Origin: Coccinella septempunctata
Lineage: Eukaryota; Arthropoda; Insecta; Coleoptera; Coccinellidae
DNA: 64,000 bases
Direction of reading: 5' to 3'
Assembly: GCF_907165205.1 (NCBI RefSeq)
Contig: NC_058196.1
Coordinates: 6,490,501-6,554,500 of the forward strand
The first letter of the stretch is position 1, and the number at the start of each line of letters is the position of its first letter. Both the position numbers and the translations under genes were made by a program. Shown here piece by piece: positions 43,908 through 59,319 of the stretch. The notes under the pieces are model-generated. The model did no database searches, was not told the origin of the DNA, and worked only from the letters and a program-made list of their open reading frames with translations.

Positions 43908-46151
43908 ACAGGGTGTTTCACGAGTAAACAGACAAATGAAAACCGTGAATTGAGGGCATTGCGCGGAGTTCAAAATCACCCCATATACAGGGTGTCCCAA
44001 AACTAGTGAATCAAACGTCACACCACGATAGAGTAAACCAAATATTATCGAATGACACCAACATTAGTTCAACGAAAACGTACCGTTTCCAAAATAATCA
44101 GAATTTTATTAAAACACCTAAAGTTCCCGATTTTCGAACTATTTTTCTTAATAACAGGGCCAGTTTGTGAAGAAGGATATCGATTCTAAATTATATTGAA
44201 CTAAGATTATTGTTTTATCTCCCCTAATTGAAATTATTTTAAGTAGTTAATCGATAACCATAACCTAAGTCTCGACCTAAGTTGATGTTAATTGAAACAA
44301 TTGTTTTTTCTACATGATTTTCAATACTCAGATTAAACAGGGGTGATAATATGGAAGAAAAACGCTATCCTTAATCACAAATTTGCCTTGTGATTGAAAA
44401 AATAGTTCGAAAATCGGCAACTTTAGGTTAGGTTTTCTCAGAAACCGTACATTTTCGCTCAACTAATGTTGGTGTCATTCGATAGTATTTGATCTACTCT
44501 ATCGTGGTGTGACGTTTGTTTCAATAGTTTTGGGGCACCCTATATATAGGTTTCTTCAGTGTTTTTTGAAATTTCTCTAATTTCCGTTCGGCTATAAGTC
44601 CTGAAATTCTCTATCAAGTCGACTGAAAATTTATATTTAGCCTTGAGTTGTTAATTTCATTGAAACAGAGCATTTAAATTCGAAAAAAATCAGGACCGGG
44701 CTCAGTGAGGCTTTACTTAACTTCAAACTCATAAAAACAACGTGTATGTAGTTTTTTAATCATAATTTAAACTTTTTTGTTATCTGCATTATTATTGTCT
44801 CAAAATGAATTGATTTTTGGGTTGCGCCACCTGTTGATCATGTTTTAGAAGTAATTGTTTCGGTCAGACGCCTTCAAGGAATAGAGCACTTCATGAAAAA
44901 TAGAAATTCTTAATTGATTTTTTTTTCAAAGAAATGAAATGAATGTGTTCAACAATTATACCATATTCGGTCTTCAAAATAGTCATTCACAATGATAAAA
45001 TGTTTCAAAATTGATAATGCACAAATATGGATGGAAAAACTACGCTATCTTCAAACTAAATATTAAAACTTGATCTTCAGAATTAATCTATTTTTCTTTG
45101 GACAACTAGTTGTGTGAATGAAACCAAAGAAAGAAATCGCGGGGTGTCAGATCTGGAGATCTAGCAGTCCAGTGTTGGGGTCCTACCCTTCTAATGAAAT
45201 GACCTGAAATACTGATAAATACTTTTGCTAGTGCATGAATATCATCAATGTTTCAATAACAAATTGTAATAAGACCAGACCAATCCATAGATTTCCATAG
45301 ATCCAATAATGAATATAACGGAATAAGTGAAGAACTCGAAAGTGCATTTATCATACTTATTCGAAGTGCCAATCATTACCTTCACTAAAAGACCAAATGA
45401 GGTGAAAATCAATTCGGAAAATTACTTCAGGTCCACGTTGTCCATAAAAAGCGATTCATTCGGAAGATATCAAGTTATAATTATTATTTTCATGATAGCG
45501 TAGTTTTTTATTGCTATTTTTGTTCATTATCAATAATAAAGCTTATTATCACTGTGAATGATTCATCTGAATAACCAGATATGCTAAAATATCAAAAACG
45601 AAAAAATTCAGTTGAACATTTCCAATTCCATTTTTAGATTTCCACTTCTGATTGGCGATCATATTCATACCAATAATTATTATGAAGTAAAAGTCAATAT
45701 GCTGCGCTGGTTTTTTCTATAGGCATTTCACCACCAAACAATTATTCATTAAAAATTATCCACTGATAAAGCATACCAAACTTTCATTGATTTTGAGAAA
45801 ATAAATGCAGATACCTGAAAAATTGAAAATTATGACGAAAAAAACTACAAACAGAGTGTTTTGCATGAGTTTAAGTTTGAATATAGCCTCAATGAGTCCG
45901 GTGCTGTGTTCGTCAACTTTTAATGTTCTGTTTTATTGAAACTTACAAGCTTAAGCGGATAATGAGTTTTTAGCCGAATACAACTAAATTATTTGGAGTT
46001 ATAGCTGAACGAAAATTCGGGAAATTTGAATAAACTCCTCTGTATATCGGAAACGGAATGCCCAAGACACACATATGAGGTGTTTTTGAACTCAGCTCAA
46101 TGCCCTCTATTCACGGTTTTCGTTTGTCCGTTTACTTGTGAAACACCCTGT
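43908..46151. mobile_element. Nested ACAGGGTGT-ended element in E1c
   Basis: Counterpart of 5596-7853, with ACAGGGTGTTTCACGAGTAA at the left and the inverse at the right. It includes the transposase fragment at 45125-45245. Confidence 0.6.
45125..45245 (-). pseudogene. Mariner-type transposase fragment in E1c
   Basis: The same R-S-P-D-L-T-P-R-D-F-F block on the minus strand as in the other E1 copies, with the same flanking decay. Confidence 0.6.
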
Positions 46152-47704
46152 TTACTGAAAAATCGCAAAAGACTCCTCGAGCAATTAAGAAATGCCATTA
46201 AATCAAGGAGTTTCTTTTGATGCGCTATGATGAAAAATATCAATATCCAGTTATTATTATTATTTATATAATTATATCTCGAAAACCAAGGCACTTTTAC
46301 CAAACGTAAAATATATTTATCTGAAGCGCCATAGAGTCCTCTACCCGCAGGATCCATATTATCCATTCATTACGCCACACCCTGTATAATTATTATCATT
46401 ATATCAATGTATTGAAAATAAACAGACATGAATACGAGCCAGTTGTTTTGTGAGGTGAAGCTCCTCTTGCTTCAAACTTCTTCTAATTATTTTGACTACC
46501 ATTCACGCAAGATGATTTTTGTTGAAGAATTCAACATTCTTGTAATTATCCGTTCATTTCTTCAAGAGATACCCATTCCCTACCACCTTTGATTATTCAA
46601 CTCAATGCTAACACTGCATCAAATGCATTTCATCTTCGGGTTGATTTTTTTGAATTCTACAACTGATGTAACGTCTTCAACCTCCAGCCAAAGAAGATAA
46701 ACAACAGTAACTCTCCTCAAGCTACTGATCACTTGTATTTTCCATATAAATAAATAGATTTGGTATGTCTTCAATTAGTTTGTATAAACGTCAATTATGT
46801 TCGTTACATATTTTCGACTTGATATTTTCCGAAGTAATTTAACATTGTCATGAAATACGTAATTACTGAGAGTCTCACGTAGAACGGACTACGTAGCACT
46901 GATTTAAAACTCAAGAATGTTTTGACAAGCGTCTTAACCCAACATTTTCGTATCATACAGAGTGAAAGGTATCCAATTTTCATGGCCAATCCAGTGCTAA
47001 AATGAAAGTGAATGAAGTATAGAAGCTGAAAGTAAAACGTATATCTTTATCGATTCATTCGGGAAAAACATTTATATGGAGTTCCTGATGTCGTGAATAT
47101 AATGCCCAAAAAATTAGACTACTATTTCATACCAGAACAAATTCGGTAAAATTGTCTTTTGAATTAATCTTATATGTCACGAAAAATTTCATTTTCATGC
47201 ATCATTCATTTTGGGACCTATATGGTATTAAACTCCCCTATCGGACGAAGTATCGTAGACATAAGCATATTTATTCAAAACTGTCCAAATTCATTCACAC
47301 CGAGATCACGAACCTTATCAATCAATTATCAGCGTATGAAGTTTATTAATATTAGTATCGTTCTCGAACTATTTAAAGGTTTCAATATGTGTGAATGAAT
47401 CGGAAGAGCAGCTGTATTCTATATATGAGTAGAATTCGAGCTGTCTTACTTTCTGTCCTCCTAAAACCTGGCAACGTTGGGGGAGGTGAGAGCGCACTAC
47501 TAATAAGAAATATATGCGGAGGTAGTAAGGTCTGATTCGTTTGAAGAAAAATTTGTCGATAAAAATCTTTTCCCCTCTTTAGGTACCCCTGTTATTTACC
47601 TTCCCCTCTACATATATAAACAAAAATTATTCCAATTATATAACTGCTTCACCCGGAGGTCAGGTCGCCCAATGAACTTAACGGAGGTAGCAGCGCACTA
47701 CGGG

Positions 47705-47858
<154 letters not shown>

Positions 47859-49421
47859 CCCGTAGTTCGTTGTTACCTCCGTTAAGTTCATTGGGCGACC
47901 TGACCTCCGGGTGAAGGAGTTTTTTAATTGGAATAATTTTTGCTTATATATGTAGAGGGGAAGGTAAATAACAGGGGTACCTAAAGAGGGGAAAAGATTT
48001 TCATTGAAAAATTTTTCTTTAAACGAATCAGACCTTACTACCTCCGCATATATTTCTTATTAGTAGTGCGCTCTCACCTCCCGCAACGTTGTCAGATTTC
48101 AGGAGGACAGAAAGTAGGGCAGCTTGAATTCTACTCATATACAGCTGCTCTTCCGATTCATTCACACATACTGAAACCTGTAAATAGTTCGAGAACGATA
48201 CTGATATTAATAAACTTCATACGCTAATAATTGATTGATAAGGATTCGGAGTAAATGAATTTGGACAGAAATTATTATCTTTTCTTCATGAATATCAACA
48301 GTTTTGAATAAGTATGCTATGTCTACGATACTTCGTCCGATAGGGGAGTTTAATACCGTATAGGTCCTAAAATGAATGATACATGACAATGAAATTTTTC
48401 GTTACATATGAGATTAATTCCAAAGACAATTTTACCGAATTTGTTCTGGTATGAAATAGTTATCTAAATTTAAATGATTGAAATGTTTTTCCCGAATGAA
48501 TCAACGAAGATATACGTTTTACTTTCAGCTTCTATACTTCATTCACTTTCATTTTAGCACAGGATTGGCCATGGAAATTGAATACCTTTCACTCTGTATG
48601 GTACGAAAATGTTGGGTTAAGACGCTTGTCAAAACATTTTTGAGTTTTAAATAAATGCTACGTTGTCCGTTCTACGTGAGACTCTCAGTAATTACGTATT
48701 TCATCACAATGTCAAATCACTTCGGAAAATATTGCGTCGAAAATATGTAACGAACATAATTGACATTTATACAAACTGATTGAAGACATACCAAATCTAT
48801 TTATTTACATGGAAAATAGAAGTAATCAGTAGCTTGAGGAGAGTTACTGTTGTTTATTTTCTTTGGCGGAAGGCTGAAGACGTTACATCAGTTGTAGAAT
48901 TCAAAAAAATCAACCCGAGGATGAAATGCATTTGATGCAGTGTTAGCATTGAATTGAATACTCATAGGTGGTAGGGAATGGGTATCTCTTGAAGAAATGA
49001 ACGGATAATTACGAGAATGTTGAATTCCTCAACAAAAATCATCTTGCGTGAATGGTAGTCAAAATAATTGAAAGAAGTTTGAAGCAACAGGAGCTTCACC
49101 TTCAAACAAAACAACTGCCTAGTATTCATGTCTGTTTATTTTCAGTACATTGATATAATAATAATAATTATACAGGGTGTGGCGTAATGAATGGATAATA
49201 TGGAGCCTGCGGGTAGAGTACTCTATGGGGGTTCAAATAAATATATTTTACGTTTGGCAAAAGTGCCTTGGTTTTCGAGATATTGGGGATTTTCGATGAA
49301 TCACCCCAAATAATAATAATAACTGGATATTGACATTTTTCATCATAGCGGTTCAAAAGAAACTCCTTGATTTAATGGCATTTCTTAATTGCTCGAGGAG
49401 TCTTTTGAAATTTTTCAGTAC

Positions 49422-51610
49422 ACAGGGTGTTTCACAAGTAAACGGACAAACGAAAACCGTGAATAGAGGGCATTGAGCTCAGTTAAAAAACACCTCATAT
49501 GTGTGTCTTAGGCATTCCGTTTCCGATATAGAGAGGAGTTTATTCAAATTTCCCTAATTTTTGTTCGGCCATAACTCCAAATATTTTAGTTGGATTCGGC
49601 TAAAAATTCATTATCCGCTTAAACTTCTAAGTTTCAATAAAACAGAACATTAAAAGTTGACGAACACAGGACCGGACTCATTGAGGAAATATTCAAATTT
49701 AAACTCATGCAAAACACTCTGTTTGTAGTTTTTCTCGTCATAATTTTGAATTTTTCAGGTATCTTCATTGATTTTCTCAAAATCAATGAAACTTTGGTAT
49801 GCCTTTTCAGATTTTTTCTAATGAATAATTGTTTGATCGTGAAATGTCTGGAAAAAACAGCGCTGCATATTGACTTTTACTTCACATTAATTAATGGGAT
49901 GAATATGATCGCCAATCAACTGAGGAAATCTAAAAATGGAATTGGAAATGTTCAACTGAATTTTTTCGTTCTCAATATATGTCTTGCATTTGTTTTTGAT
50001 ATTTATAGCATATCTGGTTATTCAGATAAGTGATTAACAGTGATAATAAGCTTTATTATTGATAATAAACAAAAATAGAAAAAACTACCCTATCATGATC
50101 ATGAAAATAATAATTATAATTCGATATCTTCCGAATGAATCGCTTTTTATGGACAACGTGGAACTGAAGTAATTTTCCGAACTGATTTTCACCTCATTTG
50201 GTCTTTTAGTGAAGGTAATGATTGGCACTTCGAATAAGTGTGATAAATGCACTTTCGAATTCTTTACTGATTCCGTTATAGTCATTATTGGATCTATGGA
50301 AATCTATGGATTGTTCTGGTCTTATTACAATTTGTTATTGAAACATTGATGATATTCATGCACCAGCAAAAGTATTTATCAGTATTTCAGGTCATTTTAT
50401 TAGAAGGGTAGGACCACAATATTGGACTGCTAGATCTCCAGATCTGACACCCCGCGATTTCTTTCTTTGTTTTTATTCACACAACTAGTTGTCCATAGAA
50501 AAATAGATTCATTCTGAAGATCAAGTTTTAATTTTTAGTTTCAAGATAGCGTAGTTTTTCGATCCATATTTGGGTATCATCAATTTTGAAACATTTTATC
50601 CTTGTGAAAGAGTATTTTGAAGACCGAATATGTTATAATTGTTGAACACATTCAACAGAATATTCTTCGAAAAAAAATCAATTAAGGATTTCTAAATACA
50701 TTTTCATGAAGTGCTCTATTCCTTAGAGGCGTCTGACCAAAACAATTATTTTTAGAACATGATCAACAGGTGGGGCAACCCAAAAATCAATTCAATTTGA
50801 GACAATAATAATGCAGATAACAAAAAAGTTGAAATTATGATTAAAAAACTACATACACGGTGTTTTTATGAGTTTGAAGTTAAGTAAAGCCTCACTGAGC
50901 CCGGTCCAGATTTTTGTCGAATTTTAATGCTCTGTTTCAATGAAACTAACAACTCAAGGCTAAATATAAATTTTCAGTCGACTTGATCGAGAATTTCGGG
51001 AGTTATAGCCAAACGGAAATTCGAGAAATTTCAAAAAACCCCGAAGAAACCTATATATAGGTTGCCCCAAAACTATTGAATCAAACGTCACACCACGATA
51101 GAGTATAGATCAAATACTATCGAATGACACCAACATTAGTTGAGCGAAAATGTACCGTTTCTGAGGAAACCTAACCTAAAGTTGCCGATTTTCGAAATAT
51201 TTTTTCAATCACATGGCCAATTTGTGATTGAGGATAGCGTTTTTCTCCCATATTATCACCCCTGTTTATTCTGAGTATTAAAAATCATGTAGAAAAACAA
51301 TTGTTTTAATTTACATTTACTTAGGTTATGGTTATCGATTAACTACTTAAAATAATTTCAATTAGGGGAGATCAAACAATAATTTTAGTTCAATATAATT
51401 TAAAATCGATATCCTTTTTCACAAACTGGACCTGTGATTAGGAAAAATATTTCGAAAATCGGCAACTTTAGTATTTCAATAAAATTCTGATTATTTGGAA
51501 ACGGTACATTTTCGTCGAACTAATGTTGGTGTCATTCGATAATATTTGGTTTACTCTATCGTGGTGTGTTCACGGTTTTCATTTGTCTGTTTACTCGTGA
51601 AACACCCTGT
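49422..51610. mobile_element. Nested ACAGGGTGT-ended element in E1d
   Basis: Inverted counterpart of 5596-7853. The transposase fragment is on the plus strand at 50360-50475. Confidence 0.6.
50360..50475 (+). pseudogene. Mariner-type transposase fragment in E1d
   Basis: The plus strand reads H-A-P-A, R-R-V-G-P, then W-T-A-R-S-P-D-L-T-P-R-D-F-F-L before breaking off. Same fragment as in E1b. Confidence 0.65.
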
Positions 51611-54190
51611 ATACTCCTTGTACTCTGAAAATTTTAAAACGAATGCCCTCACCGTCATATGAAAATTCAAATTCTTCTTGTTGTAAGAACCGTTCATCCT
51701 TTCACCCAACGCCGACCCTAGTTACATGGCCCGTTGAAAACGAAATCGGCATCTGTTTACTGCAAAACACGTGTTCGCTGATATGAAGGGTTCAAAATTT
51801 TCTACCTGATTCGGGCTTTTTAGGAACGAATTGCTCAAGATGCCGAGTTCGAATAACATTTCGTTTTGCGTGTTATATTGGATAAAATTGAATTTATTGC
51901 ATGGATGATTCGAGAATTATTGATGTCCAGAATGCTCCAGAATGATGAAAATTTTCAGATTTCATTGAAATTCTTGCGAAAATTATCTCGTATATTTTCA
52001 AGTTTAGATTTTAATTCATTCAGAACTTTGAAGTTCGGTAAATAATGATGTAAATGATATAGATAACAGTCAATCACATTTCCTTCAGCGCAGTTGTTGT
52101 TTTGAAGAAAAAGCAGTAGATTCTCGCAAAATCCGAAACTCTACATGTATAGCAGTTGTTCAGTTCGGGATTAAAGTTTATCCTAGATTGATTTTGACAT
52201 TTCAGTTCAGTTCTGTCAGATTATCTAGGATCATCTTAAATCTCTGCCTCATCCTGAACTGAACAACCGGGCCTTATAGTAATAGCAACGTAGCATTCAT
52301 TAAGTCGGTATATTATTGGAATAATACTAATTTTTTATAGCGGAGAATAGTGGTTTTCAGCCTCGGTAGGTATTCACGAAATTCATTTTATTATGTTTTT
52401 TTGGTGAATCGGCCCGAAATCTTGGATCCCCCGACCTGCTGGTTTCGTATACTTCTATGACAATAGCATAATAACTCAAATTTCAACATTTTCACAGAAA
52501 TTTTTGAATTTAAGGGAGAGACACATTGAAAAAATCGATAGCAATTTACCGCCTAAACTACGAGCTTGCCGAAGTTGAAACTGGTAACAATCTACTCAGT
52601 GCTTCATAATATGTATAGTTTTATGACTCAGTGTTTTTTAGAACCTGTGAAAAAAATTAAAAACTGTAAACTCGTCATCGCCTTCCAAAGGCTGTATCTT
52701 GGAAGGTCTGTCGATTTGGAAAATTTACAGGAAATACCCCCGCTTATTTTCATTAAGGTATCATCTCCCTTATTCCTTCGCATTTGTTTACAGATATCCT
52801 GTATATAGCTATATTTTATCTATGTACCTTTTTATTTTAGATAGTAGAAGTTAATCAATCATCTGTATCTCAATCATATGTATCCGAGTATGTATCTATA
52901 TTATTAACTTCATTTTGAAGATTCATTATATCTTGACAAAAATATGGTTGCAATTTCAAAATATGTTGACTCGAGGCCTTCCAAAGACTTCAATATTGTT
53001 TATTTTTTCCCTTACACCCTGTATGATCTATCGAAAAATGCAAATCTGTTTTGGCGAATTCTTCATAAAATCTTACTTGTTTCGATATAATTGGTAATTT
53101 TCTTTATGATACATCACTGAAATATTTAAACCAGAGAGATGCTACAAGCTCTTAAAATTTTTGGGAAAATCCAATATTTAAACATAATCGATAATAAAAG
53201 AGATGTTTCTGAGCGAAGGATTCCTCAAAATCTTTGAGAAATCTGATTCAAGAAAAATATAAAGAGCGTTCCATTTGAAATAACACAATGTCAAACATTC
53301 GGTTTAGCCGACGTTGTTCATTTCTGTGATATTGTGAAATTTGTAGCATTTTTTTCTCCTGATTCTGAAATAAAAATTTTCGGATTGGCTCATTGTCCTT
53401 GAATATTCATCACCATTAACATCTGAATTTTCTTATCCAAAAAATGTTTCTCTCTGAACAGGTTATTTTATTATATGCAATGATACAATTCTGATTATTC
53501 GTTATACTAATAGGTAGTATTATCTATATGGATCATTTCCATAGAGAGAAGAAATATCATTATGGACAAGACTCAAATCGATTCGTTTTCAGATAGGTAA
53601 TGAAATAGTTCGCCAAATTCAGAATTATAGTGTAAGCTTGAGATGAAAGAAGTTAAACGGATGCATAGATATACGCACGATGAAATATAAACAGTCATAA
53701 TCCCATTCGAGAGAGCCAAGATTGATTCTCTTTCACGTGATTCTTTCCCCTACAAAGGAATGCGATAAAAAATCGTTGAGATATGCCGCCTGGCTTGCAA
53801 TAATGGAGGAGGAAACGCGCTGCGCCTCTCATTACTTAATTCCTCCGTATACTGATATTCCGCCTGTCTACATCTGCTTGCACAGTACAACGTTGCCATT
53901 TTCGGAGGTGCAAACGAGCAAAGAGTCTTTCAGAGTAATTCTCCGATATACAGCTCAGCACACTAGCGCCAGTGATATACACTCGAACTAAAAGATTGTT
54001 CAGTACATAAAGGGGGTGCGTTGTGACCTCAAAACGATTTTTTGATATGTTGGTCCCTGAAGCCTCCTGAATCTAACAAGCTAAAAAACAAGGCAAAACG
54101 TTGTCACCTCCGATTTCGGAGGTGACATCGATATATATGAGGTGAGAGCGTCAAACGAGTTACTATTTTGAAGGTGGTATTAACACTTTA

Positions 54191-56387
<2,197 letters not shown>

Positions 56388-56393
56388 CGTCGC

Positions 56394-56643
56394 GGTCAGT
56401 TCGGGGAACAAATCATATACAGAACGGTCACTTCGAGGAACAAGTGGTCACTTTGTCACTTTGGGGAATTCCTCGAAGTGCCACATATATACAGATCACG
56501 TAGCGTGTACTTCGGGGAACTATCGTGTATGCTCAGGTCAGTTTGAGGAACTTCTTCTAGCGTGCAGTTTGGGGAACTTTCAAGTACAAAACGGGTAGTT
56601 TGAGGAACTAAAGAAATTGCACCTAGAGGTCATTTCGAGGAAC
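56394..56643. promoter_or_regulatory. E5 subterminal motif array
   Basis: GGTCANTTYGRGGAAC-type motifs at 56394, 56426, about 56456, 56508, 56536, 56562, 56594 and 56628. 56457-56480 is a near-palindrome with 12-bp arms (CACTTTGGGGAA against an inverse with two mismatches). Suggested protein-binding sites. Confidence 0.6.
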
Positions 56644-57769
56644 AATGGAAATTAACTATTAAAATTATATAAATTATCGGCATTGTTGTAATAATGTTTC
56701 GAATTGAACTTTTGAACTTTTGAAAAAGCTTATATTCAAGGACAGTGGTGAAAATGGAGATGGGTATTCTATACAAATTTTCGTACATAAAAAAACAAAA
56801 CAAGGAAATTTTTTACCACATTCACTCACACCTCTAGGGAGTAAACTATTGAGATTTGTCAAATTTCGATATCTGAAAAAGTGTTCATAAAATCAACCGC
56901 AAATTCGAGTTATAATAAGCAACACCTGTCATAGTTGAACATTTGATAGTGCGAAAGCTGTAAGGAGGACCCACTTCAAATTCTAAAGTTATATGAAAAA
57001 ACCTGTTTTTTTTTTCACTCCTCTGTTCACGGCATTTACTTAGGACTTGAGAGGTTTCGGAGCAGATATTTTTCAAAGTTGAAAATTCGACACAGCAGAA
57101 AATATGTTATATCAAATTTTAAGCATTTACAGGTGTCAATTCAGAATTTTTGGTCTGCTAATGAATGGGTCAACGAAAGTTTCTTTGCTAGAGTCTCTTG
57201 ATATAACTTCTGAATTTGAAAGTAATTTTTTGAGACATGGAGTACCAAATGAATGCAGTTTTTCCTGTTGCGGCATAATCTCATCAAATTAAGCTAGTAT
57301 TGAAGGATTTCAAAATTTCATGGCAATCGTCCGTAATGGAAAGATAATACGTATAAGTAACTTCAGAATGGAATATCATATATGTTTTTCCAATTTTTCA
57401 TTATAAATCTAGAACAAAAGAAAATATTAGGATTCAGAGCTATGTGGAACATTGAAAAGAAGTGCTTCCGAGTCTCAAGCACAGAGCACCGATTTTTCGC
57501 AATAATTACTGAGTACTCTGTGAGAATAATTCGATGGCGAGCACAAAGCAGTAAGCTCCTTTCTGAGAAAACTGTGGGATATAAGATTCTATTTCTTCGA
57601 AACGATAAGTTTTTCGTTCTACTCTACAGCAGTTTGACGATTTCATAAGTTGGAAAATAATTGTTTCACGAATGCAAATATGTATTCTACGGAGGCGTAG
57701 AAGAGAGCCACATAATATTTCAAAAATAATTCCGACTTTAAGAAGGAATTTTATTCAGTTCCGAACTTT

Positions 57770-57930
57770 TACAGGGTGTTCTATGACGGTATTAACCATA
57801 TCCTGCAATATAGACTGCTTTTTCAACGAATCCATATTCATATAAAACTGGTGTTGGCATATTTAGTATAAATTGAGGATTATGTATTTTTGAAATATTA
57901 TACAGGGTGTTCCAAACTGAGTCGTTACAC
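57770..57930. repeat. Two ACAGGGTGTTC motifs in tandem orientation
   Basis: TACAGGGTGTTCTATGACGG at 57772 and TACAGGGTGTTCCAAACTGA at 57902 look like ends of dispersed mariner-type repeats. No inverted partner was identified with confidence. Confidence 0.4.
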
Positions 57931-58411
57931 CGTTAATATTGATGCTTCGAATTCGGATAAATTGGCAATTGAGTAGCATTTTTAATGGCCTTCTCGACAA
58001 TTTTTTTTCAATGGAACACCCTACATTTTGTCATGCAATTCGATTCGTAATAACATTCTCAACAACACAGCTCTTATCACATTTCCTCCTGTTGAAGTTG
58101 AAAATGAGCGACTTATGTGAAATTATTTATTTTATTCACTAGTTCAAAAATGTCTTTGTTTCGACTAATGAATGTCATAATTATTCAAAGATAAAGACCC
58201 AATTTTGGTACTTATACCAATAACAATATTTTTCCGGTGTTTTGGAAAATCAGGAGGTTTTATTCATTTTTTCGCCCGAACAAAGAAAGTTTTTGTACTA
58301 GTGAATGAAATTAATATTTCCACATAGGTAAGTCGCTCATGTTCAACTTTAGGTAAAAAGGTGATAGGAGCTTTGTTAGATATCGATTGAAATTTATTTT
58401 GGGAGGATTTT

Positions 58412-58513
58412 GCATCTCTTCATAAACTTTTTAGGGTTTTCACTCCCAATTTCTGAAACAAAATCAATTAAAAATGAAATCAACGATTTGCTCCTGCGTA
58501 AATTCTTGCACTA
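58412..58513 (+). repeat. Direct repeat, first copy
   Basis: About 100 bp from CATAAACTTTTTAGGG to CCTGCGTAAATTCTTGCA recurs almost unchanged at 59219-59318. The two copies bracket the PLE fragment, suggesting a tandem duplication or an insertion flanked by parts of one target. Confidence 0.7.
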
Positions 58514-58595
58514 ATTTGTCAGGAGCAAATTAACTAGAAAAAATTGTTGCCTGACAATGAACTCAAAATAAATAACGTTGAAATTATAATTCTTT

Positions 58596-58640
58596 GTAAC
58601 GTTTCGGAGTCTACATCAGACTCCTTCATCAGACTAAAAA
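58596..58640 (-). ncRNA. Hammerhead-ribozyme-like motif next to PLE fragment
   Basis: Minus strand: core CTGATGA (58626-58632), stem II GGAGTC/GACTCC (58619-58624 and 58606-58611) with a 7-base loop, GAAA (58602-58605), then palindromic ACGT as a minimal helix III. One extra A sits between core box and stem II, the same departure as in the other PLE family here. It lies about 100 bp downstream of the PLE reading-frame fragment, the expected pseudo-LTR position. Confidence 0.55.
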
Positions 58641-58729
58641 ATCTACTTTTAAAAATCTTCTGAATTTTCGCTTTTTGTCTGACATTAATTGTCAACACAC
58701 AGAAACAGAGACTGCACAGAAACGTTGAT

Positions 58730-59044
58730 TCATTTAATTTTGAAATTACCGGATGACAGTTCCTTCTTTAGTAAATTGATCCAAACATGATCTATTCCTA
58801 CCGAACAATTTGCCAAATTATTATCTTGATCTAGAAGAATACACGTAGACTCTTTAATTTTTCGTTTAAAATGGTCTGGTGCTGTCATTAAAATTTTAGT
58901 GTTGTCCCAATCCATCATGCGGTCTCCCGTATTAGAACAAATGTGATCTGCGATTTGTGATAGATTAATTTCTCTATTTTTAATATTATTTTTATGCTTT
59001 GTTGTTGAGAATGTTATTACGAATCGAAATGAAGGGTGTTCCAT
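58730..59044 (-). pseudogene. Penelope-like C-terminal (GIY-YIG side) fragment
   Basis: A 104-codon minus-strand frame contains A-D-H-I-C…, M-D-W-D-N-T-K-I-L and K-R-K-I-K-E-S, the pattern of the last part of PLE endonucleases (His, W-x-x-x-K-I-L, R/K-E). It differs from the 819-residue family in this window, so it is a second PLE family. The RT part is missing. Confidence 0.6.
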
Positions 59045-59218
59045 GTTCCATTCAAGAAAATATCATTTTAATAATATTATTAGGAATATTTCGATAACGT
59101 GACTGACAATTTTTTTTTTTTTTTATCGAGAGGCCATTAAATGCTACTAGCTTGCCCATTTAACCGAATTTGTAGCATCAAAATAACCGGAGTTGGCAAT
59201 AGGACCGACTTAATTTGT

Positions 59219-59318
59219 GCATTTCTTCATAAACTTTTTAGGGTTTTCACTCCCAATCTCTGAAACAAAATCAATTAAAAATGAAATCAACGATTTGCTC
59301 CTGCGTAAATTCTTGCAT
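59219..59318 (+). repeat. Direct repeat, second copy
   Basis: Partner of 58412-58513. A 15-T run at 59110-59124 and sequence of unknown origin separate it from the PLE fragment. Confidence 0.7.
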
Positions 59319-59319
59319 A

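Larger units (their letters stand above)
58005..59050. repeat. Inverted-repeat element around a PLE fragment
   Basis: About 50 bp at 58010-58070, with TGGAACACCCTACATT and GTAATAACATTCTCAACAAC, recurs inverted at about 58995-59045. Inside the left side is a second hairpin (58068-58150 against 58300-58380) sharing GAGCGACTTA. The PLE fragment lies in the right half. Confidence 0.5.
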
